Source: a gamma proteobacterium HdN1
GTDB lineage: Bacteria > Pseudomonadota > Gammaproteobacteria > Pseudomonadales > Ketobacteraceae
Length of the DNA stretch: 64,000 bases
Assembly (NCBI GenBank): GCA_000198515.1
Contig: FP929140.1
Span: forward strand, 4,066,527-4,130,526
Direction: 5' to 3'
In this document: piece after piece, positions 1-8,565 of the stretch
Layout: each line of letters opens with the position of its first letter
Position numbering within the stretch: position 1 is the first letter of the stretch
The notes under the pieces: generated by a model
Told to the model about the DNA's origin: nothing
Seen by the model: only the letters and a program-made list of their open reading frames with translations
The model's database searches: none
Made by a program: the position numbers and the translations under genes

Positions 1-1
1 G

Positions 2-856
2 TTTGAGATCCCTTTTGGGAAGACGCCACAAACCCTTCCTGCATTGCGCGAGATCGCGTTAAATTCCAATAAGGTGATGGTGCTGGATGGCAAGAAGGTG
101 AGCGCAGAAGCGATGCGCCACTATCTTGCAGAGCTTGAGGTGGACTGTGTTCTTGCTGCAAATGAGTTTGATGTGCTGACCTTGCTTGAAAGCGGGGGCG
201 CCCTTTATTTTCGCCTGTTAATCAGTTTGGATACGAAACAGGACACGATCTATCATCTGCTAAAAGCGCCGACGGTGCGGCGCGAGCTGGATGATGCAAA
301 TATTGTGTTCTACGGTTCGATTCAGCAGCGAAATGATTTTCGCTTATTAAAAGAGTACGCAGGTTTTGATGTGCTGACCAAGCCGATTCGCCTCTCTCAA
401 TTACGCAGAGCGTTCGGCTTTATTGGCAATGTACATGTGGCAGGTGCGCTCCCAGTGGTTCATGGAGCCAGTAGCCTTCGCATTTTGGTAGTAGAAGATC
501 ATCCAATTAATCGACAAGTGGCTGTTGGCCTGCTTAAAAAGCTTGGCTTTGTTCCCGAAGTTGCGGAAAACGGCGAAATTGCCCTTAAAATGATGCAGAA
601 TCAAGCATACGACCTGATTTTGATGGATTTGCAGATGCCCGTTATGGACGGCTATTCCACCACGCGCACGGTTCGGCAATGGGAAAGAGAGGGGCGCAGG
701 CGCACACCCATTATCGCAATGACAGCACATGCGCTTTCTGGGGATCGTGAGCGCTGCGCGGAGGCAGGGATGGATGATTATTTGGCGAAGCCAGTGAAAG
801 CAGAGTTATTGATGGCCGTTCTTGGGAAATGGCTGCCTAAGCCTTTGGATGTATGA
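2..856 (+). CDS. C-terminal part of a hybrid sensor histidine kinase (two receiver domains)
   Basis: The reading frame is open from base 2, so the gene is cut by the window edge and the TTG at 44 is not a true start. The visible part has two receiver-like domains. The first (about codons 20-140) is degenerate, with LISLDTKQ where a phosphoacceptor loop would be and LTKP near its end. The second, from LRILVVEDHPINRQVA, is a full REC domain with the phosphoacceptor Asp in LILMDLQMPVMDG and the conserved Lys in DDYLAKPVK. This layout is that of BarA/GacS-like or other hybrid kinases whose kinase core lies upstream. The stop overlaps the next gene as ATGA, so the two are translationally coupled. 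The input signal cannot be told from here. Confidence 0.85.
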   Translation, partial: FEIPFGKTPQTLPALREIALNSNKVMVLDGKKVSAEAMRHYLAELEVDCVLAANEFDVLTLLESGGALYFRLLISLDTKQDTIYHLLKAPTVRRELDDANIVFYGSIQQRNDFRLLKEYAGFDVLTKPIRLSQLRRAFGFIGNVHVAGALPVVHGASSLRILVVEDHPINRQVAVGLLKKLGFVPEVAENGEIALKMMQNQAYDLILMDLQMPVMDGYSTTRTVRQWEREGRRRTPIIAMTAHALSGDRERCAEAGMDDYLAKPVKAELLMAVLGKWLPKPLDV

Positions 857-1464
857 CGATGAATGATGCCACGTTTTTTGGAAGCTTGACCGAGATTGAA
901 CCCTTGCTGCAGAAACAGAGGATGCCACCCGTAGAACGCTGGAAGCCGTCTCGATGTGTGGATGTGGATATTCGTATTGCTGCCGACGGTGCTTGGTATC
1001 ACGAAGGCGCTGTCATCAAACGTGCGCAGTTAGTACGGCTTTTTGCTTCGATATTATTGCGCGAAGGAGATGAGTTTTTTTTAGTGACGCCGGAGGAGAA
1101 GGCAAGGATTCAGGTGGATGATGCGCCGCTATTGATACATCAGGTGGAGTTTTTGTCAGCGGGTGAGGGCAGTGATGTCTGGTTGAGTACTTCAACGGGC
1201 GATTATTTTCGTTTGGATGCCGAGCATCCATTGCGTGTGGTTCAGGGGGATTCGGGAGAGCCTAGACCTTATGTAAGGGTTCGCCGTAACCTTGAAGGAC
1301 TTGTGCATCGAAATGTGTTTTATGCGCTCGTAGAGCACGCGCTTGCTTCTGCGGAGGATGAGGTTGCCGTTGAACAAGGAGTGCGAAGCGGGAGCGGCGA
1401 GGAGGGCGGGTCGGAGTTGGTGATATGGAGTGCTGGGGAGCGGTTTAGGTTAGGGAGTTTTTAA
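853..1464 (+). CDS. DUF1285 family protein
   Basis: 203 aa, recognised as DUF1285 from the block WYHEGAVIKRAQLVRLFASI followed by LLREGDEFFLVTPEEKARIQ and VEDAP-like residues (QVDDAPLLIHQVEF). The family is a small soluble protein of unknown function, common in proteobacteria. The start overlaps the stop of the hybrid kinase (ATGA), so they are probably co-transcribed. The last 30 residues are a Gly/Ser/Glu-rich tail that is probably variable. No catalytic motif is visible. Confidence 0.8.
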   Translation: MTMNDATFFGSLTEIEPLLQKQRMPPVERWKPSRCVDVDIRIAADGAWYHEGAVIKRAQLVRLFASILLREGDEFFLVTPEEKARIQVDDAPLLIHQVEFLSAGEGSDVWLSTSTGDYFRLDAEHPLRVVQGDSGEPRPYVRVRRNLEGLVHRNVFYALVEHALASAEDEVAVEQGVRSGSGEEGGSELVIWSAGERFRLGSF

Positions 1465-1480
1465 CCAGATACGCTGGCCC

Positions 1481-1513
1481 GCCTGCAGCACGGCAAAAGG
1501 TCGCACTGCAGGC
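1481..1513. terminator. Hairpin between convergent genes, possible bidirectional terminator
   Basis: An 8-bp perfect stem, GCCTGCAG (1481-1488) with CTGCAGGC (1506-1513), lies between the convergent ends of the DUF1285 gene (stop 1464) and the ETF-QO gene (stop 1526). There is no strong T run on either side, so intrinsic termination is plausible but not certain. Confidence 0.4.
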
Positions 1514-1525
1514 AGGTCGTTTGTG

Positions 1526-3190
1526 CTACATGTTCGGATAGTTAGGGCCGCCGCCACCCTCGGGTGCTACCCAAGTGATGTTTTGCGACGGATCTTTAAT
1601 ATCGCAGGTTTTGCAGTGTACGCAGTTTTGCGCGTTAATCTGAAAGCGCTTGCTGCCGTCGTCATTGGTGACCACTTCATAAACCCCAGCAGGGCAGTAG
1701 CGCTGCGCAGGCTCATCCCATTTTGCTAAGTTCACCTTGATCGGAATGTCTTTGTCCGTCAGGCGCAAATGGCAGGGCTGATCTTCCTCGTGGTTGGTAT
1801 TGGATAGAAACACCGAGGAGAGGCGATCGAAGGTGATCTTGCCGTCTGGTTTCGGGTAGCTGATCTTGGGAGCCTGATCGGCAGGGGTCAGCGTAGCGTA
1901 ATCGGGGCGTGTGTCGCGGAAATTGAAGGGGAGACGCCCTCCAAAAATATTCTGCTCAACCCAGACGTAGCCTGCGCCGATGAACGTGCCAAAGGTGTGC
2001 ATTACGCCCACGAAGTTGCGCGTTGTAAACAGTTCATCGTGTAACCATGAATCCTTGAAACGGGTTTCATAAGCGGCGAGCACATCGCCACCTTCACTGC
2101 CGTTTTTCAGGGCTTCAAAGATCGTCTCGGCAGCAATCATGCCGGATTTCATCGCGGTATGCGTGCCTTTGATCTTGATGGGGTTGAGGGTGCCGGCATC
2201 GCTACCGATGAGCAGGCCACCTGGGAACACCATCTTGGGCAGGGAGTTCAGGCCGCCTTTTTCGACGACGCGGGCGCCGTAAGATACGCGTTTGGCACCT
2301 TCAAAGTAATGGCGTACAGAAGGATGCATCTTGTAACGCTGGAATTCTTCAAAGGGGCTCATGTGCGGGTTGGTGTAGTTCAGGTCGGCAATCAGACCTA
2401 CCGCTACTTGGTTGTTCTCAAGATGGTACAGGAATACGCCGCCAGAGGATTTGGATTCACTCAGTGGCCAACCGAGGCCGTGGATGACCACGCCAAGTTC
2501 GTGTTTGGCTGGGTCGATGTCCCACAGCTCTTTGATGCCGATCCCGTAGTGCTGCGGATCTTTGCCTTCATCGAGTTTGAAGTGCTTGATCAGGCGTTTG
2601 CCAAGGTGACCGCGCACGCCCTCAGAAAAAACCGTGTATTTTGCGTGGAGTTCCATGCCAGGCTGGTACGAATCTTTGGGGTTGCCGTTGTGATCAACGC
2701 CCATGTCGCCGGTAACTACGCCCTTCACGCTGCCATTTTCGTTGAAAAGGATTTCTTGAGCGGGAAAGCCGGGGTAGATTTCAACGCCGAGGGCTTCTGC
2801 TTGTTCGCCCAGCCAGCGGCAGACGTTGCCAAGGCTTACGATGTAGTTGCCGTGGTTGTGTGTGGGTTTGGGAATGAAAACGTTGGGCAGCTTGATCGCG
2901 GCTTGATCGCTAGTGTAAAAATAAAAGCGGTCTTCTTTAACAGGGGTGTTTAGCGGCGCACCGAGCTCTTTCCAGTTGGGGAATAGCTCGTTCATTGCGC
3001 GCGGCTCAACCACGGCGCCTGATAGTATGTGCGCACCGATTTCCGAGCCTTTTTCGACGAGGCAGACGCTGATGTCGTGCCCAGATTCAGCGGCTAGTTG
3101 GCGAAGGCGGATGGCAGTTGACAAGCCCGACGGGCCACCGCCAACGACCAGTACATCATATTGCATCGAGTCTCTTTCCACAGCTTCCAT
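1526..3190 (-). CDS. Electron transfer flavoprotein-ubiquinone oxidoreductase (ETF-QO)
   Basis: 554 aa from the chosen start. It passes electrons from reduced ETF (fed by acyl-CoA dehydrogenases) to ubiquinone at the inner membrane. An FAD-binding Rossmann motif (VVGGGPSGLSTAIRL) stands at the N-terminus and a 4Fe-4S domain at the C-terminus with NCVHCKTCDIKDPSQNITW plus the earlier Cys in YCPAGVYEV. The ATG at 3190 is preferred because GAGGAGA sits 5-10 bases before it; upstream in-frame ATGs (3205, 3295) would add residues not seen in pseudomonad relatives, which begin around the sequence ending QYDVLVVGGG. The gene fits the fatty-acid oxidation genes elsewhere in the window. Confidence 0.95.
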   Translation of the reverse strand: MEAVERDSMQYDVLVVGGGPSGLSTAIRLRQLAAESGHDISVCLVEKGSEIGAHILSGAVVEPRAMNELFPNWKELGAPLNTPVKEDRFYFYTSDQAAIKLPNVFIPKPTHNHGNYIVSLGNVCRWLGEQAEALGVEIYPGFPAQEILFNENGSVKGVVTGDMGVDHNGNPKDSYQPGMELHAKYTVFSEGVRGHLGKRLIKHFKLDEGKDPQHYGIGIKELWDIDPAKHELGVVIHGLGWPLSESKSSGGVFLYHLENNQVAVGLIADLNYTNPHMSPFEEFQRYKMHPSVRHYFEGAKRVSYGARVVEKGGLNSLPKMVFPGGLLIGSDAGTLNPIKIKGTHTAMKSGMIAAETIFEALKNGSEGGDVLAAYETRFKDSWLHDELFTTRNFVGVMHTFGTFIGAGYVWVEQNIFGGRLPFNFRDTRPDYATLTPADQAPKISYPKPDGKITFDRLSSVFLSNTNHEEDQPCHLRLTDKDIPIKVNLAKWDEPAQRYCPAGVYEVVTNDDGSKRFQINAQNCVHCKTCDIKDPSQNITWVAPEGGGGPNYPNM

Positions 3191-3371
3191 AGCGTCTCTC
3201 CTCATTTCTGCTAGGGGCCATCTTTGGGTGAATCCGATCTTGGCGGAATCCACGGTTTTGTGGAACCCAAGAACCCAAAGTTCGGGGGAATCCAAAGTGT
3301 AGCGGCTCAGTGGGTAGGGTGCATGGCCTCTTTCAGGCTGAGTGCGACCCTCGCGGTTTTCAAACGGGCGT

Positions 3372-3401
3372 ATTATATTTTAGCGCTTGTGCAAACTACA
3401 A
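3372..3401 (-). promoter_or_regulatory. Candidate sigma-70 promoter for the ETF-QO gene
   Basis: On the minus strand a perfect TATAAT (plus positions 3377-3372) follows TTGTAG (3401-3396) with an 18-bp spacer. Transcription from here would give a leader of about 175 nt before the ATG at 3190. The leader holds short near-repeats of the type AAGAACCCA. Prediction from sequence only. Confidence 0.45.
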
Positions 3402-3496
3402 TGACTTAGCGCGTGCTTTTGGAGTTAGCGGGTGCTTTTTCCAAGCTGGAGAGCGTTGTGTGGTGTTACTTAAAAAGTGTTGCTCAATAAAGTGGG

Positions 3497-3525
3497 TTGG
3501 GGCGGCAAGCAGCATCCCCTATACT
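3497..3525 (+). promoter_or_regulatory. Candidate sigma-70 promoter for glnS
   Basis: TTGGGG (3497-3502) and TATACT (3520-3525) are separated by 17 bp, giving a start site near 3532 and a leader of about 85 nt before glnS. The 3191-3615 interval otherwise shows only this promoter and the divergent ETF-QO promoter; no gene is visible in it. Confidence 0.5.
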
Positions 3526-3615
3526 AGCGCCCATCTTTTCGAGCTCTTTATTTTGTTCAGTGTTTAAGATATTGATACATTTGCGCAAGACTTTATAACG
3601 GAACCTTATCCTATC

Positions 3616-5313
3616 ATGACCAAAGCCATCATGACCAAACCTGAAAACGTCGCCCCCGAGCACTTCATCCGCCAGATTATCAAGCAAGACCTTGCTTCGG
3701 GTAAGCATCAAGGGCGCGTGGCTACGCGCTTTCCGCCGGAACCTAACGGGTATCTGCACATTGGCCATGCGAAGTCGATCTGCCTGAACTTCGGTTTGGC
3801 GCAGGAGTTTTCGGGCACCTGTAATTTGCGCTTTGACGATACCAACCCCGAGAAAGAGAATCAGGAATATATTGATTCCATTGAGCGAGACGTTCGCTGG
3901 TTGGGGTTTTCTTGGTCGGGAGACGTGCGCCATGCGTCTGACTACTTCCTGCAGCTTTACGAGTACGCGGTTGAGCTGATTCGGCAGGGTAAGGCGTATG
4001 TGGATCATCTGAATGCCGAGCAGATGCGTGAGTATCGTGGCACTTTGACGGAAGCAGGGAGAAACAGCCCGTTTCGGGATCGCGGTGTTGAGGAGAACCT
4101 AGCGCTGTTCGAGCAAATGCGAGCTGGCGCGTTCGATGATGGTGAGTGTGTGTTGCGCGCTAAGATTGATATGAGCTCTCCAAACATCAATATGCGCGAC
4201 CCGGTAATTTACCGGATTCGCAAGGTAGACCACCATCAGACGGGGAATGAGTGGCAAATCTATCCGATGTACGATTACACCCACTGCATTTCTGATGCGC
4301 TGGAAGAGATTACGCATTCCATCTGTACGCTGGAGTTTGAGGATCATCGCCCACTCTATGATTGGGTGTTGGACCAATTGCCGGTGCCTTGCCACCCTCA
4401 GCAGATTGAGTTTTCCCGGCTGAATTTGAACTACACGGTAACCAGCAAGCGCAAGCTCAAACAGTTGGTGGATGAAGGCCACGTAAACGGCTGGGATGAC
4501 CCACGGATGCCAACGATTGCCGGAATGCGGCGGCGTGGCTATACGCCGAGCGCATTGCGTCAGTTTTGCGAAATGATTGGGGTGACAAAGTCGCCAGGCG
4601 TTGTTGATGTAGGGATGCTGGAGTTTGCGATCCGTGATGACCTTGATCGTAATGCGCCGCGTGCGATGTGCGTTTTGCGTCCGCTACGGGTGGTGCTAGA
4701 GAATTACCCCGAGAGCAGCAGCGAGGAGCTATGGCTTTCGGCGCACCCGAAGGATGAGTCGCTGGGTAAGCGTCGTTTGGTTTTTGAACGTGAGCTATTT
4801 ATTGATCAATCGGATTTTATGGAAAACCCGCCAAGTGACTTCAAGCGTCTGACCGTAGGCGGTGAGGTGCGCTTGCGCGGCGGCTATATCATCAAATGTG
4901 AGCGCGTGATCAAGGACGGCCAAGGCGTACCCATTGAGCTACGTTGTTCCTACGATCCTGAGACGCTTGGAAAAAATCCCGTTGGCCGCAAGGTGAAGGG
5001 TGTAATCCACTGGGCTTCTGCGAACCACTCTTTGAAGGTTCAAGTGCGGCTCTACAATCGCCTGTTTAATCATACAAGCCCTGATAGCGGCGAAGATGGA
5101 AAGCATTTTCTGGAGCATATCAACCCAGAGTCGCTGGTCGTTCTGGAGGGTTGCGTCGCGGAACCCGGCCTTGTTCAAGCGAGTGATGCGCTCGCGTATC
5201 AGTTTGAGCGCGAGGGCTATTTTGTGCTGGATGCCAAAGACAGCAGCAGCGATGCGCTAGTGTTTAACCGCACCGTCGAGCTTCGCGATTCATGGGCGAA
5301 GGTGCAGAAGTAG
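3616..5313 (+). CDS. glnS: Glutaminyl-tRNA synthetase
   Basis: 565 aa class I synthetase that charges tRNA-Gln. The HIGH motif is at 48-51 ([12 protein letters not shown]) and the KMSKS-like loop at 276-280 ([12 protein letters not shown] in E. coli is TSK here). The C-terminal anticodon-binding beta-barrels end in [16 protein letters not shown], as in E. coli. Two ATGs are possible, 3616 and 3631; the bases ATCATGACCAAA are repeated 15 bp apart at this start, so the first five codons look like a short duplication. No good Shine-Dalgarno sequence is present. The last 297 bases plus 32 bases after the stop are repeated at 6279-6608 (see that entry). Confidence 0.97.
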   Translation: MTKAIMTKPENVAPEHFIRQIIKQDLASGKHQGRVATRFPPEPNGYLHIGHAKSICLNFGLAQEFSGTCNLRFDDTNPEKENQEYIDSIERDVRWLGFSWSGDVRHASDYFLQLYEYAVELIRQGKAYVDHLNAEQMREYRGTLTEAGRNSPFRDRGVEENLALFEQMRAGAFDDGECVLRAKIDMSSPNINMRDPVIYRIRKVDHHQTGNEWQIYPMYDYTHCISDALEEITHSICTLEFEDHRPLYDWVLDQLPVPCHPQQIEFSRLNLNYTVTSKRKLKQLVDEGHVNGWDDPRMPTIAGMRRRGYTPSALRQFCEMIGVTKSPGVVDVGMLEFAIRDDLDRNAPRAMCVLRPLRVVLENYPESSSEELWLSAHPKDESLGKRRLVFERELFIDQSDFMENPPSDFKRLTVGGEVRLRGGYIIKCERVIKDGQGVPIELRCSYDPETLGKNPVGRKVKGVIHWASANHSLKVQVRLYNRLFNHTSPDSGEDGKHFLEHINPESLVVLEGCVAEPGLVQASDALAYQFEREGYFVLDAKDSSSDALVFNRTVELRDSWAKVQK

Positions 5314-5345
5314 CTGTAGGGGCTTAGGGGCGGAGCTGGATTGAT
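5017..5345 (+). repeat. Direct repeat copy A: glnS 3' end and trailer
   Basis: 329 bp covering the last 99 codons of glnS, its stop and 32 bases beyond. It matches 6279-6608 with about eight or nine differences. The homology ends sharply after GGATTGAT on both sides, which marks the copy boundary. Copy A is the functional gene end: it keeps the Pro of AEPGL found in E. coli GlnRS. Confidence 0.95.
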
Positions 5346-5676
5346 AGAACGCACAATGCCGGAGTGCGTAAAAAGCAAGCTACCTTGTGACTCTATCAAC
5401 CGCACCAGTGACACTTCCACTTTCAAGCGGTTGACCACCTCATCAGGTAAGCGTGCCATCAGGAAGCCTCCAAAATCGCGTCAAGCGTAAACCTTGCACC
5501 TTCTGCGACAACGCATATAATCGCGTGATGACAGTAAATTAATATCCCGCGCGATCATACCCTTAAAATCGGAGCATCCTTATAAACGAGTCGCTGAACG
5601 TCATGATGCAAGGTGCCGAGATTCGCAACGTTATATACGCCTTAAAAATCACACCCACCCAAAGGGGTAAAACGCG
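5346..5676. other. Insert left part, between glnS and the toxin-antitoxin pair
   Basis: About 330 bp without an intact gene. It holds the CHC2 relic (5376-5459) and a small hairpin ACGCAC/GTGCGT (5349-5369). A presumed promoter and leader of the toxin-antitoxin pair follow, with AT-rich TTATATA near 5630 and AAAGGGG just before 5677. Base composition is more A+T-rich than glnS. Confidence 0.5.
5376..5459 (-). pseudogene. Remnant: first codons of a CHC2 zinc-finger (DNA primase-like) mobile-element gene
   Basis: Reading down from ATG at 5459, the first residues MARLPDEVVNRLKVEVSLVR plus LIESQGS match the N-terminus of CHC2-type zinc-finger/toprim proteins typical of mobile elements (usual form: MARIPDE..ERLKxEVSLxRLVEAxG). 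The similarity stops before any CHC2 cysteines and the frame then runs into glnS trailer DNA. I read it as a truncated relic. It lies inside the segment bounded by the glnS duplications and supports a mobile origin. The match is from memory of the family, not an alignment. Confidence 0.6.
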
Positions 5677-5901
5677 ATGAACTATCAACGCATCATCACC
5701 CTAGAACCCGGCAAGCGCGGCGGAAAGCCCTGTATTCGCGGCCTAAGGATGACGGTGTATGACGTGCTGGATTATTTGGCGTCGGGCATGACACCGGAGC
5801 AAATTTTGGAAGACTTTGATTACCTCACTATGGAAGATATTCTGGCCTGCCTTGCTTATGCGGCTGACCGCGAGCGACATCAGTGGGTGATCAATGCATG
5901 A
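5677..5901 (+). CDS. DUF433 family antitoxin-like protein
   Basis: 74 aa. The motif GGKPCIRGLRMTVYDVLDYL, then GMTPEQILEDFDYLTMEDI and CLAYAADR, is the DUF433 signature, a winged-helix-like DNA-binding domain that acts as antitoxin in VapBC-like pairs. AAGGGG lies about ten bases before the ATG. The stop overlaps the start of the DUF5615 gene (ATGA), the usual layout for such pairs. It probably binds the partner and represses its own promoter; that is inferred from the family. Confidence 0.85.
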   Translation: MNYQRIITLEPGKRGGKPCIRGLRMTVYDVLDYLASGMTPEQILEDFDYLTMEDILACLAYAADRERHQWVINA

Positions 5902-6230
5902 AATTACTGTTCGACGAGAATTTATCGCCCAAGCTCGTTGCCGCGCTGGCGGATGTATTTCCAGATTCTGCTCATGTAGACCGTGCTGGCCTAGGCAGTG
6001 CAAATGACGGCACTGTGTGGGAATACGCTCGCGAGCATGGTTTCACACTGGTGAGCAAGGATTCAGATTTTCATGAAAAAAGCTTCCTGCATGGTTACCC
6101 GCCTAAAGTCATCTGGATCAAACGCGGCAACTGCACCAACAAACAAATTGAAATGATACTGCGCAACAAAGCCGAGCATATCCAAGCCATGATCAACGAT
6201 CCTGATGCGGCATTTTTGATTTTGCTGTAA
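5898..6230 (+). CDS. DUF5615 family PIN-like toxin
   Basis: 110 aa from the ATG at 5898 that overlaps the DUF433 stop. MKLLFDENLSPKLVAAL at the start, DRAGLGSANDGTVWEYA in the middle and TLVSKDSDFHEKS near residue 60 give the acidic residues (D6, E7, D of ANDG, D of KDSDF) expected of PIN-like Mut7-C/VapC nucleases. Such proteins are thought to cleave RNA. It ends in FLILL, typical of the family. The pair sits between the two glnS-tail copies, as cargo of an apparent insertion. Confidence 0.85.
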   Translation: MKLLFDENLSPKLVAALADVFPDSAHVDRAGLGSANDGTVWEYAREHGFTLVSKDSDFHEKSFLHGYPPKVIWIKRGNCTNKQIEMILRNKAEHIQAMINDPDAAFLILL

Positions 6231-6278
6231 TCGTGTCGGCAGAAAACAGAAAGGGCTGATTGCTATGTACGCGCTTAC

Positions 6279-6576
6279 TCTGCGAACCACTCTTTGCGCG
6301 TTCAAGTGCGGCTCTACAATCGCCTGTTTAATCATGCAAGCCCTGATAGCGGCGAAGATGGAAAGCATTTTCTGGAACATATCAACCCAGAGTCGCTGGT
6401 CGTTCTGGAGGGTTGCGTCGCGGAACTCGGCCTTGTTCAAGCGAGTGATGCGCTCGCGTATCAGTTTGAGCGCGAGGGCTATTTTGTGCTGGATGCCAAA
6501 GACAGCAGCAGCGATGCGCTAGTGTTTAACCGCACCGTCGAGCTTCGCGATTCATGGGCGAAGGTGCAGAAGTAGC
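6279..6576 (+). pseudogene. Duplicated 3' fragment of glnS (copy B)
   Basis: The frame encodes the last 98-99 residues of GlnRS, from [17 protein letters not shown] to the end [11 protein letters not shown], with no start of its own beyond a chance ATG inside. The duplicated DNA continues to 6608, 32 bases past the stop. Differences from the gene at 5017-5345: AAG to CGC (Lys to Arg), HTSP to HASP, a silent GAG/GAA, AEPGL to AELGL, and two or three changes in the trailer. That is roughly 97% identity. The conserved Pro is lost here, which fits relaxed selection. It lacks the catalytic domain and cannot be an active synthetase. Confidence 0.92.
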
Positions 6577-6677
6577 TGTAGGGGCTGTTGGGGCGGAGCT
6601 GGATTGATTACGCTGCATCGTAAGCGTCTAGCCCGCTACATACGTCTAGGGGGCACGTTCACCGATCTTGGTCTCAG

Positions 6678-6710
6678 AAGCAAACACCTCAATGAATGAG
6701 GTGTTTGCTT
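6678..6710. terminator. Long perfect hairpin, likely bidirectional terminator
   Basis: A 14-bp perfect stem, AAGCAAACACCTCA with TGAGGTGTTTGCTT, and a 5-base loop. It is followed by ATTTTGC on the plus strand. It lies between the plus-strand insert and the convergent hydrolase gene that ends at 6743. The T run is weak. Confidence 0.6.
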
Positions 6711-6742
6711 ATTTTGCTCAACTTTATTAGGTACCCAAACAC

Positions 6743-8284
6743 TTAACCTGCATTTAGGGACGCACAACGACTATAATCAAAGCCGGTACTTGGTTTAGCA
6801 CCCTGATTTTTTAAGTAATAATCGAAAAACCCGAGCATATCAACAGTAACGCGACCAACAACACCTGCATTTGCCACAAAATCTTCGTGCGAACCATTCA
6901 CTACGTCTTTAGCAAAAGTCTGCCCGCGCTGTTTTGCCGAACCTGTTGCTTGCACAGCATTAACAAAAGTACAACCGCTTTTCCAAGAATTATAAGGAGC
7001 CGTTTTTAATGGTAAACCTGCAAATTTTCTAACGACCGTACTGTGTTCCATATAAACAGGCAAGTCGGTTTGCAGGTTCACTTGGGTAACCATGTTTTGT
7101 GCAATTGCGGACGGGTGGTTTTCCCAGTTATCGCTTTTATGGCTAAAGCCATTAATAATAGTCTGTTCGTTAATAAAATCGCTAACGGATTTTTTACTGT
7201 AGATCTCTGTTATCGTTGACAAGGGTTGTGCTTTTACGAACGCGTCCACCGACTCGTCAAACAACTTCCAAAACACACTATAGTTAACGATTGCGTCCAT
7301 CGTAAACAGCGCTGCAACAGAGGTGTCGTAGCCCTGTGCAGCAGAACCTAGGTGAATCGGAGTCCCTTGTTCCGCAAACTCGGGCATCGAACTATTTACT
7401 GTCAGCGCAGCTTCCATCGCGATGTTTGCACCAGATGAGTGCCCTACCAAGCCAATTTTATTGGCGTTGAGCTTGAGCACGGCTGAATTTTCTTTTAAGT
7501 AACGAATCGCACACTTTACGTCAGACACGGGGTCTTTCCACGAAGCGGCTTTGGCGTATATCGTCGAATTATTACCACCTTCAGTATCAACCAACCGGTA
7601 GTTCATATTTGCAACAGCATAACCCTGCTCAAGCATAGAAGCCGCGTAGGCTTCCATATCGACGTGATTTCTTCGATTTAATCCACCGCCGTGAACAAAC
7701 AGCAGCGTCGGCCAACCGGCGGCGGGTGCTGCACCAATCGGGGTTTCGAATGTCATCCCTAATGTCGAAAATGGCGCAGCGTTTACCTGACAATACGGCC
7801 TTAGCACCTCCACCACCGCAGGCGCAGAAGTCATTGTATCCGCACCATAATCGGCCTGCACCGTGTAGCGATCAGCAACGCGGGTTTTAGTCTCCACATC
7901 TAATGCAGGTAAACTCGGCGCGTTGTAATTTAAGCTTATTTCTGATTGTTGGCAGTTTGTCGGGTTGCCTTTTTTATCTAGGCAGGGGTTCATTAAAAAA
8001 TGTCGAGTTTGGCGATCTCCAACAAGTATGACCGAATCCGTATTTAATGGAGCACTCGTTTTATTATGCTTGTTGAGAATCGAAACACCTACTTGCACCG
8101 TTTGGTTTTGCACACCTTGAACAACCCATGCGTGATGCTTTTCAACTCCGTTAATTGCGCCAGAAGTATGGTCTTTTGCATCAAACCCCGTAACCGTAAC
8201 TTCATCGGTAGCTTTGCAGCCAACGACACTGGTTACGATCAACAATGCAAAAATACAACGAACTCCTTTTGAAAACCTCATCAT
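6743..8284 (-). CDS. Secreted or lipoprotein alpha/beta hydrolase (esterase/lipase-like)
   Basis: 513 aa from the ATG at 8284, which has GAGGGA six bases before it. A signal peptide with a lipobox-like end (ALLIVTSVVGC) suggests an outer-membrane lipoprotein with the mature protein starting at Cys. The hydrolase domain has the oxyanion motif LLFVHGGGLNRRNH, the nucleophile elbow GLVGHSSGANIAM, and a late His in NGSHEDFVA. This layout matches the hormone-sensitive-lipase/carboxylesterase group. The first 150 residues before the HGGG motif are probably a separate beta domain. The gene is A+T-richer than glnS and dnaX and sits in the accessory block. The substrate is unknown. Confidence 0.75.
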   Translation of the reverse strand: MMRFSKGVRCIFALLIVTSVVGCKATDEVTVTGFDAKDHTSGAINGVEKHHAWVVQGVQNQTVQVGVSILNKHNKTSAPLNTDSVILVGDRQTRHFLMNPCLDKKGNPTNCQQSEISLNYNAPSLPALDVETKTRVADRYTVQADYGADTMTSAPAVVEVLRPYCQVNAAPFSTLGMTFETPIGAAPAAGWPTLLFVHGGGLNRRNHVDMEAYAASMLEQGYAVANMNYRLVDTEGGNNSTIYAKAASWKDPVSDVKCAIRYLKENSAVLKLNANKIGLVGHSSGANIAMEAALTVNSSMPEFAEQGTPIHLGSAAQGYDTSVAALFTMDAIVNYSVFWKLFDESVDAFVKAQPLSTITEIYSKKSVSDFINEQTIINGFSHKSDNWENHPSAIAQNMVTQVNLQTDLPVYMEHSTVVRKFAGLPLKTAPYNSWKSGCTFVNAVQATGSAKQRGQTFAKDVVNGSHEDFVANAGVVGRVTVDMLGFFDYYLKNQGAKPSTGFDYSRCASLNAG

Positions 8285-8565
8285 CTTTCCCTCGGCTATA
8301 GCCATTCACAATAAGTACATTGGAGAAACATATTTTTATACGTGGGCCAACCCCCACCACCAACCCTAATTCAATCAAAAGTCAGCGAGCGTTCACGGTA
8401 AAAAAAAGGCGGCCCAAAAAGCAAACAACATTACAGTTCACAGTTCACAGTTTTGCCACGCATATCCAATTCAACGAACATTCCTAGCAAGATTTTCCAC
8501 TGAACTGGCCCGCGCCATCGCTGGGCCAGAGGTCAAGTATCATTGCCGTGCCTACGGCATTTCGA

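Noticed and set aside
44-856. Stand-alone response regulator starting at TTG 44
   Set aside because: The frame is open to the left edge and the residues before TTG continue the protein, so it is the end of a larger kinase.
2159-2953. 264-codon open frame on the plus strand inside the ETF-QO gene
   Set aside because: It lies wholly antisense to a gene with clear FAD and iron-sulfur motifs, and shows no domain or ribosome binding site.
5217-5459. 80-codon minus-strand frame at the glnS end as a full gene
   Set aside because: Only its first 27 codons resemble a known family; the rest is antisense to the glnS end. It is listed as a relic.
6607-6622. Imperfect palindrome TTACGCTGCATCGTAA at the right edge of the glnS copy as an attachment site
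   Set aside because: It has no counterpart at the left boundary and contains two mismatches, so it does not behave as an att site.
8432-8452. Repeated CACAGTT near 8440 as a regulatory array
   Set aside because: Three 8-bp copies in an otherwise featureless intergenic stretch; too short to assign a role, and part of the general repeat pattern.
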